DNA from: Propionibacteriaceae bacterium
GTDB taxonomy: Bacteria > Actinomycetota > Actinomycetes > Propionibacteriales > Propionibacteriaceae
Direction: 5' to 3'
Assembly (NCBI GenBank): GCA_031255975.1
Contig: JAIRRM010000115.1
Coordinates: 1-6,196, forward strand
DNA: 6,196 nucleotides
In this document: positions 5,231 to 6,196 of the stretch, in pieces
Numbering within the stretch: position 1 is the stretch's first letter
Layout: every line of letters begins with the position of its first letter
Position numbers and translations under genes: made by a program
Notes under the pieces: model-generated
Told to the model about the DNA's origin: nothing
Database searches by the model: none
What the model saw: only the letters and a program-made list of their open reading frames with translations

Positions 5231-5284
5231 GTGTCTCACGTTCTTTGAGCGTGTGGTGATCGCTGGTGCCTCACATTCTTTGAG
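5231..5284. repeat. Direct repeats GTGYCTCACRTTCTTTGAG, possible IS end
   Basis: GTGTCTCACGTTCTTTGAG (5231-5249) and GTGCCTCACATTCTTTGAG (5266-5284) match at 17 of 19 positions, 35 bp apart. The first 15 bases of the second copy recur exactly at 3517-3531, at the start of fragment E2, in the same orientation. Each unit holds an inverted CTCA/TGAG pair. Multiple direct repeats of this size occur at the ends of IS21-like elements, so this may be an IS remnant; that is inference. No transposase is attached. Confidence 0.45.
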
Positions 5285-5435
5285 TGCGACAGGTTCCCGT
5301 TCGAGACCCGCGCCTTCGACTCCGATAACGCGATCTGCCCTGAAATCAACGACCCAGGGCTGTCTATCGCCGCCGCAGCTACCAACCCAATGGCACCGTC
5401 GCAGCGAACAACCACCCACGGGGAGCGCTTTTCTC

Positions 5436-5463
5436 ACGCTATTGCCCTCCCCGATTACGTCAA
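5436..5463 (-). promoter_or_regulatory. Promoter P2, a diverged copy of P1
   Basis: TTGACG (5463-5458) and TAGCGT (5441-5436) on the minus strand are 16 bases apart. The surrounding DNA, about 5390-5470, aligns with about 5150-5228 around P1 with scattered, mostly transition changes, for example GAACAACCACCCAC against GAATAACCATCCAC. It may be a second, upstream start for the D operon or the stranded promoter of a lost paralogue. Nothing gene-like is convincing in 5285-5430. Confidence 0.45.
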
Positions 5464-5506
5464 GCATTCGTCATTTTGGTCAGTCACAGCCCGTGCCAGG
5501 CAGAAG

Positions 5507-5525
5507 TTAGGGTAGGCTAACTTTT
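5507..5525 (+). promoter_or_regulatory. DtxR/IdeR/MntR-type operator at the mntH start
   Basis: TTAGGGTAGGCTAACTTTT matches 16 of 19 positions of the DtxR consensus TWAGGTWAGSCTWACCTWA. It contains a perfect 7-bp inverted repeat AAGTTAG/CTAACTT (5504-5510, 5517-5523). It ends 1 base before ATG 5527. A metal-loaded DtxR-family repressor bound here would block transcription of the transporter when iron or manganese is plentiful. The regulator gene is not in the window. Confidence 0.7.
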
Positions 5526-5526
5526 T

Positions 5527-6196
5527 ATGACTGGAACGACGGCGACCACCGCGATGGCATCGTCCCTGGTGGCACCGCCACCAGGGCAGCCCCGCCACAG
5601 GGGGCTGGCCTGGCTGTGGGGGCCGGCGTTCGTCGCCGCCGTGGCATACGTCGACCCCGGCAACGTGGCCGCGAATCTCACCTCCGGTGCCCGCTACGGC
5701 TACCGGCTGGTGTGGGTGCTGGTGCTGGCTAACACCATCGCGGTGATGGTGCAGTACCTTTCAGCCAAGACGGGGTTAGTCACCCAGCGCTCATTGCCAG
5801 AACTGCTGGGGCGGCGGCTGAAACGACGTGGCCGTATCGCGTTTTTCGTACAGGCTGAGATCATCGCCATCGCCACCGACCTCGCGGAGGTGATCGGCGG
5901 TGCCATCGCGTTGCAGATCCTGTTCCAGCTACCGCTTTTCCTGGGCGGCCTCATCACCGGCGTGGTCTCTATGGGGCTGCTGTGGCTGCAATCGCGGCGC
6001 GGACAACGTACCTTCGAGCACGTCGTGATGGGGTTGCTGCTGGTGATAACCATTGGATTCGTGGCCGGTTTGTTCGTCACCGACGTGAACTGGGGCGAGG
6101 CCGCCGCCGGAGTGCTCCCTCGCTTCGACGGCTCGGAATCCGTATTGTTGGCCGCCTCCATGCTGGGCGCGACAGTGATGCCGCACGCCATTTACG
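5527..6196 (+). CDS. mntH: Nramp-family Mn2+/Fe2+ transporter MntH (3' partial)
   Basis: This is a membrane protein that imports divalent metal ions, chiefly Mn2+ and Fe2+, with protons. The window holds the first 223 residues; the frame leaves the right edge open. Family hallmarks are in order: DPGN in the first membrane helix (43-46), the TDLAEVIGGAIAL signature of the third helix (117-129) and MPHAIY of the sixth (218-223). Asp43, Asn46 and Met218 match the known metal-binding residues of Nramp transporters. Several hydrophobic helices are evident between them. The N-terminal 25 residues are a Thr/Ala/Pro-rich tail. No ribosome site precedes ATG 5527 or the in-frame ATG 5554, so the message may be leaderless. 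The gene is divergent from the lipoprotein operon and appears to be under DtxR-type metal control. Confidence 0.93.
   Translation, partial: MTGTTATTAMASSLVAPPPGQPRHRGLAWLWGPAFVAAVAYVDPGNVAANLTSGARYGYRLVWVLVLANTIAVMVQYLSAKTGLVTQRSLPELLGRRLKRRGRIAFFVQAEIIAIATDLAEVIGGAIALQILFQLPLFLGGLITGVVSMGLLWLQSRRGQRTFEHVVMGLLLVITIGFVAGLFVTDVNWGEAAAGVLPRFDGSESVLLAASMLGATVMPHAIY

Noticed and set aside
5215..5284. CRISPR array
   Set aside because: Only two good copies and one weak copy with unequal spacing (16 and 35 bp), and no cas gene; a mobile-element end fits better.
4448..5467. Full 339-residue version of lipoprotein D
   Set aside because: The first 123 codons cross two promoters and a repeat, and GTG 5098 has a far better ribosome site and a proper signal peptide.
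5281..5516. Plus-strand frame with FDSDN, reminiscent of transposase integrase cores
   Set aside because: Only a few residues fit, there is no start or neighbouring motif, and it crosses the promoter P2 copy and the operator.

Overview
The window looks like chromosomal accessory DNA from a high-GC Gram-positive bacterium (Actinomycetes). The pointers are GTG starts with strong GGAGG ribosome sites, several lipobox signal peptides, an actinobacterial-style IS1595 transposase relic, and a DtxR/IdeR-type iron/manganese box in front of an Nramp (mntH) gene. No species can be named from the sequence alone.

Layout. (1) 1-585, + strand: the C-terminal part of an open frame that enters from the left. 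It carries a D...ExK nuclease-type core and resembles the toxic tip of a polymorphic or phage-borne toxin. No immunity gene follows it. A long inverted repeat (593-653) lies just after the stop. (2) 660-1580: insertion-sequence debris. An IS1595-family transposase is broken by a frameshift in its zinc ribbon and cut off before the last part of its catalytic domain. It is fused to what looks like the end of a second element pointing the other way. (3) 1681-5230, - strand: a lipoprotein island. In transcription order it holds lipoprotein D (5098-4448), cysteine-rich lipoprotein C (4445-3870), a short or broken lipoprotein E1 (3803-3612), a fragment E2 (3525-3304), lipoprotein B (3285-2608) and lipoprotein A (2413-1715). 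A, B and D are clear paralogues with four cysteines at nearly fixed spacing. D and C are 2 bases apart and form an operon. Hairpins lie after A, after B and at the end of E1. (4) 5099-5526: a divergent intergenic region. It holds a good promoter for D, a second diverged copy of that promoter region about 240 bp further upstream, and short direct repeats that look like the end of a mobile element. (5) 5527-6196, + strand: the first 223 residues of an Nramp-type Mn2+/Fe2+ transporter. A DtxR-family operator sits directly against its start codon.

How the genes may work together. The lipoproteins should be exported, lipidated and anchored on the outer face of the membrane, where the four conserved cysteines could form disulfides. 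Their function is not recognisable. The mix of paralogues, gene fragments, duplicated promoter DNA and IS remnants suggests an island that grows and decays by duplication and insertion. mntH appears to be an independent, metal-regulated unit next to it.
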